From Lichenostomus cassidix (lineage: Eukaryota; Chordata; Aves; Passeriformes; Meliphagidae): a stretch of DNA of 64,000 bases. The position numbers and the translations under genes are program-made. The notes below the pieces were generated by a model. The model saw only the letters and a program-made list of their open reading frames with translations, did not search any database and was not told the DNA's origin. Location of the stretch: contig CM039183.1 of the NCBI GenBank assembly GCA_008360975.2, forward strand, positions 38,741,850 through 38,805,849, given 5' to 3'. This document shows positions 38,501 to 48,051 of the stretch, piece after piece; the first letter of the stretch is position 1; each line of letters starts with the position of its first letter.

Positions 38501-39280
38501 TACAATAATAATTCTAAAACTTTACACAGAAACAGACCAGTTCTGGCCTCAATGGCTGTATCTCTACCAGCTAATAAACCAGGCCAGGGCTCCTTCTGCA
38601 GTCCTGACAGTAAGTGGCACAGCTTGCAAACATATAGGTAAGCTGTCTTTCCCCAAAAAGGAAGGGACCTCATCAATACTGCCTTTTGTGAAAAATCCTA
38701 TGCATCAAAACCTTCCAGGCATTGCCTGGAACGGTTGGCACAGGTCAAACCTGTGCCAATAAACACATCAGCAGTTAAACAGTGCGGATGGTCTGGTGCC
38801 AGTGATGGGATCCATGCCCTGGACCATTTCAGCTTTCTGCTGCAGCTGTAGCCACTGTGGCATAGAGGGCTGTTTATGTCCTGTGGTGATTTTCCCAAGA
38901 GGTGGCTTGTGTTCTGCTGTGCACACATAAAAATATATAAAATGCAGCACCTTTTTTAGGTGACCTATGATAAATAAAGAGTCACGGCAAAGCTGTAGTC
39001 CCTTGGCTAGCCGTGGAAAAATAGATCTGTCTCTTCTCTTGCCTTTGCCAACTGGTCCCCAGTTCCTGTGGAGAGCCAGGCACCATCATTCCCTGCTCAG
39101 TTGGTTGGCAAGTCCCTGCACAGCACAGTAACTGGAAGTCCCTGCCTTCCCTTCTCTGCCTCATGGAAGCCATTTGCATCTTCTGAGAGACACAGCAGCT
39201 CCCTGGTGCTTCAGCTGCTCCTTCCTGTAGTAATGCAATTTTCAGATCTCCATGTGCTTCCTTTGTTTCCCTGCTCTGTA
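32520..39280. other. Unique non-coding sequence, with CNE-like patches at 33.2-33.6 kb
   Basis: No exon supported. At 32,640-32,690 a GTAAACAAATG forkhead-like site is present. At 33,230-33,330 and 33,555-33,605 the sequence carries TCF-, SOX- and POU-like motifs (see findings). Simple sequence: a 12-A run near 35,380, a purine patch near 35,450-35,490 and T/G-rich sequence at 36,985-37,033. Open frames stay near or below 110 codons and overlap on both strands. Confidence 0.5.
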
Positions 39281-39543
39281 CACTATTGGTTCATTTTAAA
39301 ATATGCACTCTGCTGTACCTGAAAACCTATTGGTGTGTTCCCCCCCCCATCAATTCTCCCCTCCTCCTCCTAAGACTGGCTCTAAGGGAGACAGTCCCTC
39401 CCCTTCCTTCCCCCTTAAAAGCCAGCGTCTGTGACAGAGACAGGTCCTGCATCTCTGAGCTGCCAGCTGCTGACGTATCCCCTTCTCCTTCCCCTGGAAC
39501 CCCTTTTTCCTTACCCCAAATAAACCTCCCTGACAGAACAGAG
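39281..39543 (+). promoter_or_regulatory. Candidate TATA-type promoter and 5' UTR
   Basis: Two identical CTATTGGT boxes (inverted CCAAT) lie at 39,283-39,290 and 39,327-39,334. They are followed by a run of nine C, a pyrimidine-rich stretch and a TTAAAAG box at 39,415-39,421. An ATG with a purine at -3 follows 123 bases later at 39,544. The spacing would fit a TATA-driven first exon. An AATAAA at 39,519-39,524 offers a rival reading: the R region of an unrecognised LTR. No database family is recognised. Confidence 0.3.
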
Positions 39544-39885
39544 ATGAAAGTTCATTTCTTCATATTACTTCATTTCCTGCTGAATTTATGTGGTTGGGAG
39601 ACTCGCGCCACGCTGCGGGACTCCGGGGGCCGCCAGCTCCGGATCCGGTGGAATTATGTAGACCAGGGACTTGGCTCCGGGCAGGAGCCAGCCTGTGCCA
39701 CCCTCCCAGAGCATGCTACAACACCTCCACTCTGGCCAGGCTTCCCCAGCTGCCAGGCAGTGGGTGCTATTCCATCAGCACACAGAGGGATGGGGAACTG
39801 CTGCCCTGCAAAGCCCAGGCACCCCACCAGCTGGTCCAGCATGGACTGGTGGGCTGGACAGGCAGACACAGAAAAGGACAGCTGA
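39544..39885 (+). CDS. Unproven open frame with signal-peptide-like start
   Basis: I do not recognise this protein. From the ATG at 39,544 the frame begins MKVHFFILLHFLLNLCGW, a short basic start then a hydrophobic run and a plausible signal-peptidase region (GWETRA). It stays open for about 114 codons to 39,885. The frame is also open upstream to 39,286, but that part is translated from pyrimidine-rich promoter-like DNA. Positions 39,604-39,648 hold eight CpG dinucleotides, in contrast with the CpG-poor flanks, which could mean coding constraint or a methylation-free patch. After about residue 40 the composition looks random (Pro, Ala, Trp, Cys-rich), so if real it is probably only a first exon. 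No strong donor site was found. It could equally be a chance frame or retroviral debris. Confidence 0.2.
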   Translation: MKVHFFILLHFLLNLCGWETRATLRDSGGRQLRIRWNYVDQGLGSGQEPACATLPEHATTPPLWPGFPSCQAVGAIPSAHRGMGNCCPAKPRHPTSWSSMDWWAGQADTEKDS

Positions 39886-41074
39886 TATGCTAAGGAACTG
39901 CAGGAAGCTTGGGAAATGCATTTAAGCCAAGCCCTGTTTTAGCCTGATTCCCATCTACTCCCTACTACACGCCATATCGTGAAGTGGGGCATGGAAAGCT
40001 AAAAAGCCGCAAGATCTTGCCATGTTTATCTAACCTGACCATTGCTTCCATTCAAATTACTTTTCTCATGTTTCATAGAAGCTGCCTCGTAAGGTCTAAG
40101 GAGCAGCTCAAGGATTTTCTGAGGGATTGATTAAGCACAATTCACGTCAGGCTTCAGCAGGCTTAGCTGTTCACTCCAGCCATGCCCATTGCAGAGGGCA
40201 AGACCCCTTGGCAGGTGCTTCTGGATAGCATTGCAGCAGAAGCTGCCCAAGTGCCTCCTGTTGCAAAAGAAATTCAAGAGGCTGAAAAATAAACTGCTTT
40301 TATAGAAGCTGCAGTCTACTGCTTTGAGCCACCAATGAGGATGTGATTTAGAGGGCTGTTTGAGCAGGTACAGAGTACGTTCTCTGCCAGTTCAAATCTG
40401 TGTCTCTTTAATGGGTTGGGGAGAGAAGGCACTTCTGCTTTCGATCAAGTTAATGAACTCTCATACTGTGCTGGCTGGAGCAGACAAGGGGATACAAATA
40501 TAGTCCTCTGTCTGTCTTTTCTGAGCACTCTACAAATGTTGCAGCATGTTGTATGAGGAATGTGCAACTCTGAAACCAATATACAGGATTCACAACTTAA
40601 TTTCTTCTCAAAGGACTATTAATAGTGAATCAAACATCAATTTAACATAACCAGAGCGTGGGTGCCAGCTCTCCCTTTATAGCACAACATATGCACATCT
40701 TCAGTCAGCTTAGTTATTGCAATGGTAGTGTTGCAGCTTGAAAGAAATCTTCCACCAGCATTATGAAGGTGGATGATCCTGTGGAATCTTACTTCTTGTT
40801 GAGCTATTTGGAGTTCACAGACGACTTGAATTCAGTAGAAAAGCAAAAAACCTTTCTGTTGTCCACTGAGACTTGATTGTTTGATGGCAAAAGCAGATCT
40901 GGCAAAGAACCAGAGAAGTGAGAAATTCCAGTTAAAGAGCTTGGGTCTGTGAGTGCCTTTTTTTCCCCTTTTCAAGAAATAAAAGACAATGTTGTTGTCA
41001 TATAATATTGATGCATCTTAGGGCTGATTAGAAAGTCTTGCATGTAATCCTGCTTGATTTCCCCTAACTTGCTG
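39886..41074. other. Unique non-coding sequence
   Basis: No gene, repeat family or promoter recognised. Composition is ordinary, without long open frames. Confidence 0.55.
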
Positions 41075-41339
41075 TCATGGTTTGGGAACGGTATTCCCCA
41101 ATTTAGCGTTCCCACCGAAACACCCCAAACCATGCGTCACTCGCTCACTCCCTCCTTCCCCTACAGCAGGCTTGAGAGGAGAATTGGAGGCACAAAAGGT
41201 AAAGATCACAGGATGAGATAAGAGCAATTTACTGGAAACAGCAATAAAAATATGAAACAAACAGTCACAGCAGTAGCATTAATTAAAGGATGTACAAGAA
41301 AGGCAAACAATTCCCATGGAAAAGCCCTGACAATACCTG
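41075..41339 (-). mobile_element. 3' LTR (partial) of an ERVL-type endogenous retrovirus
   Basis: Read on the minus strand this block carries a TTTACTGG/ATTGCTCTTATCTCA part, a GTGCCTCCAATTCTCC part and a GGGAGTGAGCGAGTGACGC part, and ends ..CCCAAACCATGACA. It follows the R-U5 layout of the avian ERVL LTR, as does the solo LTR at 7.95 kb. It abuts the pol fragment directly, so everything between RNase H and the LTR, including integrase, is deleted. The last 60 bases form a strong foldback (see findings). Confidence 0.7.
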
Positions 41340-42365
41340 CTATGCCATGCTATCCCGACTGGGACCACCAATAAAGAGAGCATATTGCTTTTCATTTTCT
41401 GGTAACTGATTATATGGTGGAACCTCCTCAGCATGTGTCACCTTTCCTTCCTCTGATGATGATGATGATGATAATAGTCCAAAATTTTTGCCTTCAGGAT
41501 TAATTCCAAGATCCCTGGGCAACTGGGGTCTCCTATTTGAGCTTGCTGTGTGGTCAGCATGACCCACTTACTCCACGTGGCATCAGTGGCATGCTGTGTG
41601 GAAGGGATTTCCCTTTGAACATCCAGCCCAGCACTGGCAGTCGGGGTGCCAGAAGCAGCTGTGCTTTGGTGCCAGTCACTTCTGAGACAGCTCAAACCCC
41701 TCCATAAGCTGTGAGAATCTCTTTCTCAATTGGGGTGTAGCTGGCCTCAGATCCTCTGTGTCCCCAGATCCAGAACCCCAGTAGTCATCCTTGAGTCTAT
41801 CCAGGTACTTTTTGCCACAGACTTCATGAAGATGCATTCTCCCTGGCCGCAGTGTAGAGCACATTTCTCATATCTTGTCCTGTCATGACTGGCCCAAGAG
41901 CTACTGCATGACCAATCTCCTGTTTAATTTGTTCAGAAGCTTCCTGTTCAGGACCCCACTTAAAAACTTTCTTCCAGGTCACTTGATGGAGAGAGCTTAC
42001 AATTTGATTGTAATCTGGAATATGCTGCCTCCAAAAACCCAAAGCACCTATGAAAGCTTGTGTTTCCTTTTTACTGGGTGTGGGGGCCTAAGCTGCTATT
42101 TTGTTGACCACATGCATTGGAATCTGATAACATCCATCTTGCCATTTACTCCTAAAACCCAAATTTCCTGGGCAGGTCCCTTGACCTTACTTTGCTTTAT
42201 TTTAAAATGAGCCTTCAGAAGGATTTGGATTATCTTCTCCCATTTTTCAGAAACTATCAGCTCTGTTTCCCCACACAATGATGTCATTAATATACTGCAA
42301 GTGTATGGAGCCTCACCCTTTTCCAGTGTAGTCTGGATCAGTCCATGACAAATGGTTGTTCCTCA
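41340..42365 (-). pseudogene. pol: ERVL-type pol remnant: reverse transcriptase to RNase H, disrupted
   Basis: Read from high to low coordinates on the minus strand. A TICHGLIQ-like segment starts at about 42,350. The polymerase active-site box lies at about 42,290 and reads YIND, where the family has an aspartate in place of the asparagine. KIKQSKVKGPAQEI follows near 42,190, then FWRQHIPDYNQIVSSLHQV at about 42,035, FKWGPEQ near 41,960, ALGPV and the VLYTAA box by about 41,835. A YTPIEKEIL box near 41,730, LLLAPRLPVLGWMFKG near 41,620, and LPENEKQYALF near 41,380 end the fragment. These boxes sit in different frames and stops interrupt them, so several frameshifts separate the parts. The RNase H aspartate region is altered (IGG after ALF) and the gene ends there. 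Gag, protease, integrase and any env are absent. No product can be made. It belongs to the same element as the adjoining LTR. Confidence 0.85.
41455..41472 (+). repeat. (GAT)6 triplet run inside the pol remnant
   Basis: Six perfect GAT units (ATC on the sense strand of pol) sit between the GKNFG and EEGKVTHAEE segments of the broken pol. In one minus-strand frame this is read as a serine run. It looks like a triplet expansion after the element died. Confidence 0.9.
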
Positions 42366-44770
42366 ACCCTCAGCAGTCCCACAGCAGAAGGGGCCTGTGA
42401 GAGAACAGTCAAGGTATTCACCTGCCTGATTTTCTCTGCCTCCACAACAGCTATCCAAAAAGTCCAACAATAATCCTGGCTCTTGGCTGTCTTTAAAGAG
42501 TTTTATATTTAATGATAAACTCTTGAAATGAGAGTGGCAGGAAATGAGGAATTGTGGTCTAATATCAAGACATAGAGAAAGTACACGGTGGGAGGGAATG
42601 GACGAAGCTAAAGCAGGGATTGATTCAATACTCACACAGAAAAATAGAAGGGAAAATAATTTTGACTGGAATAAAACATTGGTTGCCATTTGGGGGATAT
42701 TTTGGAGTATTTTCACAGTATACTTCACAGTATTTTTATTTCTAAATTCACATCAGCATCACCAGAGATGCCTGTTGAGTCTTGTGGAGGCATCAAAGAA
42801 AGACAATAATAGAAAAACTTCTCTCTAGCCATTTTTGATAGAAAAAAAGGAAAGTACAGATGACTAAGTGTACATATAGAAGAGGGTAGAAGAATAAAAG
42901 AAACCACATGCAGCAGGGAAGGGAACAGAATGGACTTTCAAAAAGATCTGACCTATGCCTAACCACTAGCTCAGAGTCATGAGGAGACTAGAGGAGACAG
43001 CACGAGGATGCATTATTGTTCTGACAATATCACCTAAATTTGTTTCTGAAAATCACCTAAAATTCTGTGAATTTGTGTTAGAGACCTTTGTAAAGACTAT
43101 GTGTTATGTGCTTCCACCTAATGTGTGAGCTTTGATGAAATAATTAAAAATGGTTTCCCTGTCTCGTAGAGCTCAGCTGTACATCCATTCCCTATGGACA
43201 TGCAGCACAACTGTTCATGTAGCCACCTGCAGAGCAAATCCACCTAAAGGCTAAACTCGGCAGCAAATCTTTCAGACAGATCCATTTCTCCATCTCTCAG
43301 TGGCTGAGCTGGGTCGTGCCTGTTCAGTGTACTCATCACTGTGTATATCACACGTAATATCATGATTATACACCATGATTATACACCACACACCCAGCAA
43401 GGGAGGGAACCCTGGTGGTGATGAAGCATCTGCTGCTGGGGTGGTGCATGCAGAGAGCTGGGCAGAGTGGTGGGCAGAGAGCTGAAGGTGGCAGTGTGTC
43501 AAGATTGTCTTTTGTGCCAAGATTTTCCGCAGGATGTTTTAAGGAGCCCTGATATATAGTGTACAGAGTAAGATACAAGCAAAGAAACATTAAAAATTGT
43601 GAAAAATAGTAGACTGACAAGGGTAGAAATGCTAGCAAGGACTCACATTCACATGATTTTTTTAGCAACTCCTTTATTCTTTCAGATTTGCTCTAAAAGT
43701 TGTCGTTTTCCTCTCTGTACTGAGGCTACTGTTGCTTTGGTTTCATATTAGATACGATCTATTTTTAATCTCCAGATCAAGCAGAATGAATCCTCTTTCC
43801 TAGATCAAATGTGGTTTTCCCCTTGCTAGGTGGATGGTTATTTTGGTTTCATTCAGCTAATGTTATATATATACTTCACTGGGTATTGTTCTCCTTTAAA
43901 ATTTGTGGGACTGGGATTGGATTGTTACTCACATATAATATAAACTGACAGGAGCTATAGTACAGGAGTGTGATTACAGAGAATAATTCATATTTTTTTT
44001 CTTCTAGGCAAACAGATGCAGTTGGAAGGTATGTCTGTTTGCAAGCATGGCTGTCTTTGTTCAGTCCACAGCAAGCCTGAACATTAAGGAGTTTTAGGAT
44101 GTGAGAGGGTTCAGGCAGCTGCTCCGGTCATTTTCAGACTCTCTTTTCTTCCTGCTGAATATATTAAGAATAATACCTTGTTAGAGGGGAGAGCCACATG
44201 GTAGAAATAGGAAAATATTAAAGTAATGAACAAAGGAAGGGGATGCTGTTTTTAAACCCTAGTGGTCTCTTTTCTTTTTCTCTCCAAAATGAAGGGATAA
44301 AAATATCTTTATTCTCAGAAGGAATTGGAGGCATCAAATATTTTAGAAAGCATCTTTAAAATTAGTGTAGGGAAAGAAAAAAAGCCCTACAAATGCAATC
44401 CAAAAACCAGAAAAAGAATTTTAATTTCTTGGACAGAAAACCAGCCAGATTCAGTGTGACTAAAACTAGATACTAAAATATGTTGAATGATGATGGCCAT
44501 TTTAGGGTCACTGGGGGAAGAGAGAGATTTTTAAATGAAGTCTAAATGCCGGTGGGTTTTTTTTTTTTTGGTGGTCCTTACCAGGCATCTGAAAAAAATT
44601 GTTATATTCATATCTCTGTTTGAAATTATGAGATGCAAATGCTTTCTTCCCTGCAGGGGCTTGTGTGCTCAGGATCCTTACACTCTTCTGCAGAGCTCTT
44701 CCTACATCAGTAGAAAAATGGCTGAGTTAGACAAAGGAAAAACCTTTCCAGAGATGAGAATTAACACTAA
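42366..44770. other. Unique non-coding sequence
   Basis: No gene seen. The 5' boundary of the ERVL remnant is lost in this sequence. A perfect 13-bp tandem duplication CATGATTATACAC lies at 43,361-43,386. A 13-T run lies at 44,557-44,569. Frames up to 121 codons near 42.4-42.8 kb have no domain. Confidence 0.5.
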
Positions 44771-45252
44771 AGATGTGGACAGGCTAGAGAGGGTCCAGAG
44801 AAGGACCACAAAGACCAGCAAAGGACTGGGGAGCTTGCCATGTGAGGAAAAGCTGAGAGAACTGGGTTTGTTCAGTCTGGAGAAAAGAAGGCTTAGAGGA
44901 GACTTAATCACCACGTTCCACTATTTAAAGGGTGGCTAAAAGGAAGATGGAGACTCTGTTTTTACAAGGATTCTCATGAAAAAGACAAGGGGTAATAGGT
45001 AAAAGTTCCTCCTGGAAATATTCTGATTGGACACAAGAGGAAAATTGTTCATAGTGAGAACAATCAGCCATTGGAAAAGCTCCCCAGGGACATGGTGGTT
45101 TCCCCAGCATCGGATGACTTTGAGGTTCAGCTGGACAAAGTGCCAGGTTATCTTGTCTAGACCATGCTTTTGCCTACAAACGTTGGACTAGAGGATCCTT
45201 GATGTCCCTTCCAACCTGGCATTCTATGATTCTCTAATTCTGTGATTCTGTG
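44771..45252 (+). mobile_element. CR1 LINE 3' end, truncated
   Basis: GATGTGGACAGGCTAGAGAG, followed by GGTCCAGAGAAGGACCACAA and GAGAGAACTGGGTTTGTTCA, starts the classic end of CR1 ORF2. The frame is open to 44,939 and reads [13 protein letters not shown] and [17 protein letters not shown], the C-terminal tail of the CR1 reverse-transcriptase protein. After a stop the 3' UTR-like part follows (GAGAACAATCAGCCATTGGA, GGGACATGGTGGTTTCCCCA). The element closes with GATGTCCCTTCCAACCTGGC and the diagnostic imperfect 8-bp repeats ATTCTATG/ATTCTCTA/ATTCTGTG/ATTCTGTG. It is 5'-truncated, as most CR1 copies are. Sense strand plus. This is the clearest marker of an avian (sauropsid) genome in the window. 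Confidence 0.92.
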
Positions 45253-48028
45253 ACTGTGGTCATGAGTGCTGCAGAAGCACTGGAATTTGCTGCTTGCATG
45301 TGGAACAAGGGCACTGTCTACAGAAATAAACTATGGATTTCCCATATCAGAGGGAATCACAATCTAACCTGCAGTTTATCTAGTGGCTTGATAGTTATTT
45401 TTGACCTCATCTCTTTATTGCTGCCAAATAAAAACCAAAAAGTGTCTGAACCATTGCTTGTAAAAAACAGGGATGATGAGTTTTACATCCAGGCTCTGTA
45501 GATTCTCATTCCTTCAGGAACTGTCATTTCAGAAGCTCATAGTTATTGCTGAAAAGGAAATTTGTGAAGCACTTTTTAAATAATCTTGCCAGTTATACAA
45601 CACTTTTCTTTTAGATGGTGTCTCCATACATCTCTTTTGTCTAGGCCCAGACTTCTGTGAGGCACTTGAAGTATCCATATGCATTTGGATGGACTCTAAC
45701 ATTGGTCCTGTTGAGTTTTTCAAAGGTTACAGCAATCCATATTCTTTTCTTCTTCTTTTTTTTTCCCCTTCCAAAAGAAGATGTTGATGCCATACCTCCT
45801 TTACAGCTTTTGGGACTGGGGAAGAAGTTGCAGTCATTTAGTGTGTGCTCATCACCTTGTATTCTCCCTGCAAAGTGCTAAGAACAGTTGGAAATGATTC
45901 CTCAGGGGAGAGAGATGGGAGACGGGGAGCAGGACAAAGATTGGTCTCCTCAGACATGGCCAAAGACACTCTGCTGCCAAATAGTCCTTACCACTCCCAT
46001 GGATTGCCTTCCTCTCAGCACACAACTCCCAGACCTGGACTATGGCTCTTCCTAGTTTTCCTCTTAGGAGGATTTGCTTAGGGAAAAACCATTCTTCAAA
46101 AAAAGCTGTCTGAAGGGCACTGGCACTGGGAAAGGAGAGCTAGCTGATGGACCACTAAAAAGGAAGCCCCACTCATGACAGGAGATGGCAATGCAGGCTT
46201 CATGTCAGGAAGGCCTGGGTGTCAGCTGTATGATGCTGCTTATCCCAGCTACTGGTGTTCATGTAATTAACTTCTGCAAGAAGATGATAGAAAAGAAATT
46301 GCGTGTTGTGAAGCCTCAGCAAGGGATAAGGATTAAGTGAAGGCTCAGTGAACTGCTTAGCAATGAATGCTAGGGCACTTCTTCAGGAGCAAAATATGGG
46401 TGGAACAGGCAAGGGCTGGGCACGTTATCATTTCTGGCATTAGGTTAATTGCCTTGCTGATACTCTGCAAACTGCTGACAGAGTGGCTTCTTGCTGGACT
46501 CTGCCCTTGTTGATGCCAGAGGGGAAAGCCTGATTCCCAACTCTAAAAGCCTTGCTAGGAATAGGAAATCACTGGCAAATGATTGGGAAGATACATGCAG
46601 GTGAGACTTCTAAGTATATGTGAGGGAAGATCCTTCAGCAAATAAATGGCAGAAACTGTCAGGAGTTAACTGGGAAATTTATGAGAGTGTGTGAAAGAGA
46701 AGGGAGAAAATCACTGCTATGCAGGGAAGGGTCCTTTAGATGCACACACTGTACTGTGCAGGGCTCAGCTGTAGCACTGTGTTGTATCAGGATTGGGGTG
46801 ATTCCCATTTTGCCAGGTTCACCCCTGGATGCAGTGTGGGATGTCTACCTACAGCAGCTGCCGAGCATAAGCCAAAGTGAGTGCCAAAGTTATGAATCCA
46901 TAGTGGGGCAGTCCTAAAGCTCCTTAGGAGAATGTGATACCTTATTCCTCCATCGTGACAAGTCAGTCTGCTCTCTGAAATCAGCCATCAGGGATTTTCA
47001 GGGTAGTAAGGCCTCTATAGAGGAATACATGAGCTAAAGAAAGTTTCTTTACCCTATCTTGTCACTCACCCAAAGAATCAGAAGGCAGCATTGCTTTGCC
47101 TGTTCCTCAGCCATGGATTGGTATCGTTTTATTTCAGATAACACAGCCTGACTTTGTTATCATGCCAAGTAAATGAAATATGAACACCTCTGGGCAGTGG
47201 AGAAGATAATAAAAGCTCTTAGTGTAGAAAGCATGATAATGATTTGAATTACACAGTTGCAGAATTTGGGATTTGAACTCTACCAGACTGTTTTCAACAG
47301 TAGCCTGACCCAGATCCCTCTGAAGCCAGTTTGCAAATGGTAGTGAAACATCACTGCAGCAAGGTAGGGTGGGAAAAAATATCATGGACAATCCATCTGC
47401 CAGGGCTGAAGAGCATCTGTGAAGATCACGGTGAGAAAGGCATGCATTAATTGCAAATTTCAGATGGAGCAAGAAGTACCACTCAGTTGTTTGTGAACAT
47501 GTCGTAAATGCCCAGAGGAGGGGCAAGTCAATGGCAATCTGAACCACCCACAGCAAAGTGACTGGGAAATTTGAGGGATTTGAATTTGGACCAAAACCAA
47601 GTGCCAAGCCAAACTTTGGACTGTGTTTGAACTTTAGTTCCAACCTGGATCTAAACTAATCAGCTCAAGCCCTTTTCTAACATAGAGATCTATTTTGTAC
47701 CCCACAAAAAATTTTGTTCCCCCAGCTGAGCACCTAAGAATACAAAGCTCCTTGAAAGTATGTTTTTATGGAGTTAGTTTTAAATGTCCCAAAAGGTACT
47801 TGGGTTTTATTCTATAAGCGCTTTAACTGTGAGAAGGATCAAATCTAACTCCAGGTCTGCTGAACATAGAAGTGAAGCCTGTTTACTCTCAAGAGAAAAG
47901 TGTTTTGGCAGAAGGGTCTTACAGAGGTCACCTGAGACCCGCTATGAAGTGGCAGGTGATAGCCACATCAGTGAACGTAGTGCATCCTTCCTCACTCCCT
48001 AAAACACAGAATTAATTACCTGCTTTAT
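45253..48028. other. Unique non-coding sequence
   Basis: No gene supported. A minus-strand frame of 169 codons (47,134-47,643) is the longest non-repetitive one here, but shows no domain and covers a possible MIR trace (GCAGAATTTGGGATTTGAAC at 47,261). A pyrimidine tract lies at about 45,748-45,772. Confidence 0.5.
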
Positions 48029-48051
48029 AACACACACACACACACACACAA
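48029..48051 (+). repeat. (CA)n microsatellite
   Basis: Ten perfect CA units at 48,031-48,050 flanked by A. A standard dinucleotide microsatellite, likely length-polymorphic. Confidence 0.97.

Noticed and set aside
41875..42210. 111-codon plus-strand open frame
   Set aside because: It is the antisense shadow of the minus-strand retroviral pol remnant.
47134..47643. 169-codon minus-strand open frame
   Set aside because: No recognisable domain and it covers a possible MIR trace; judged a chance frame.
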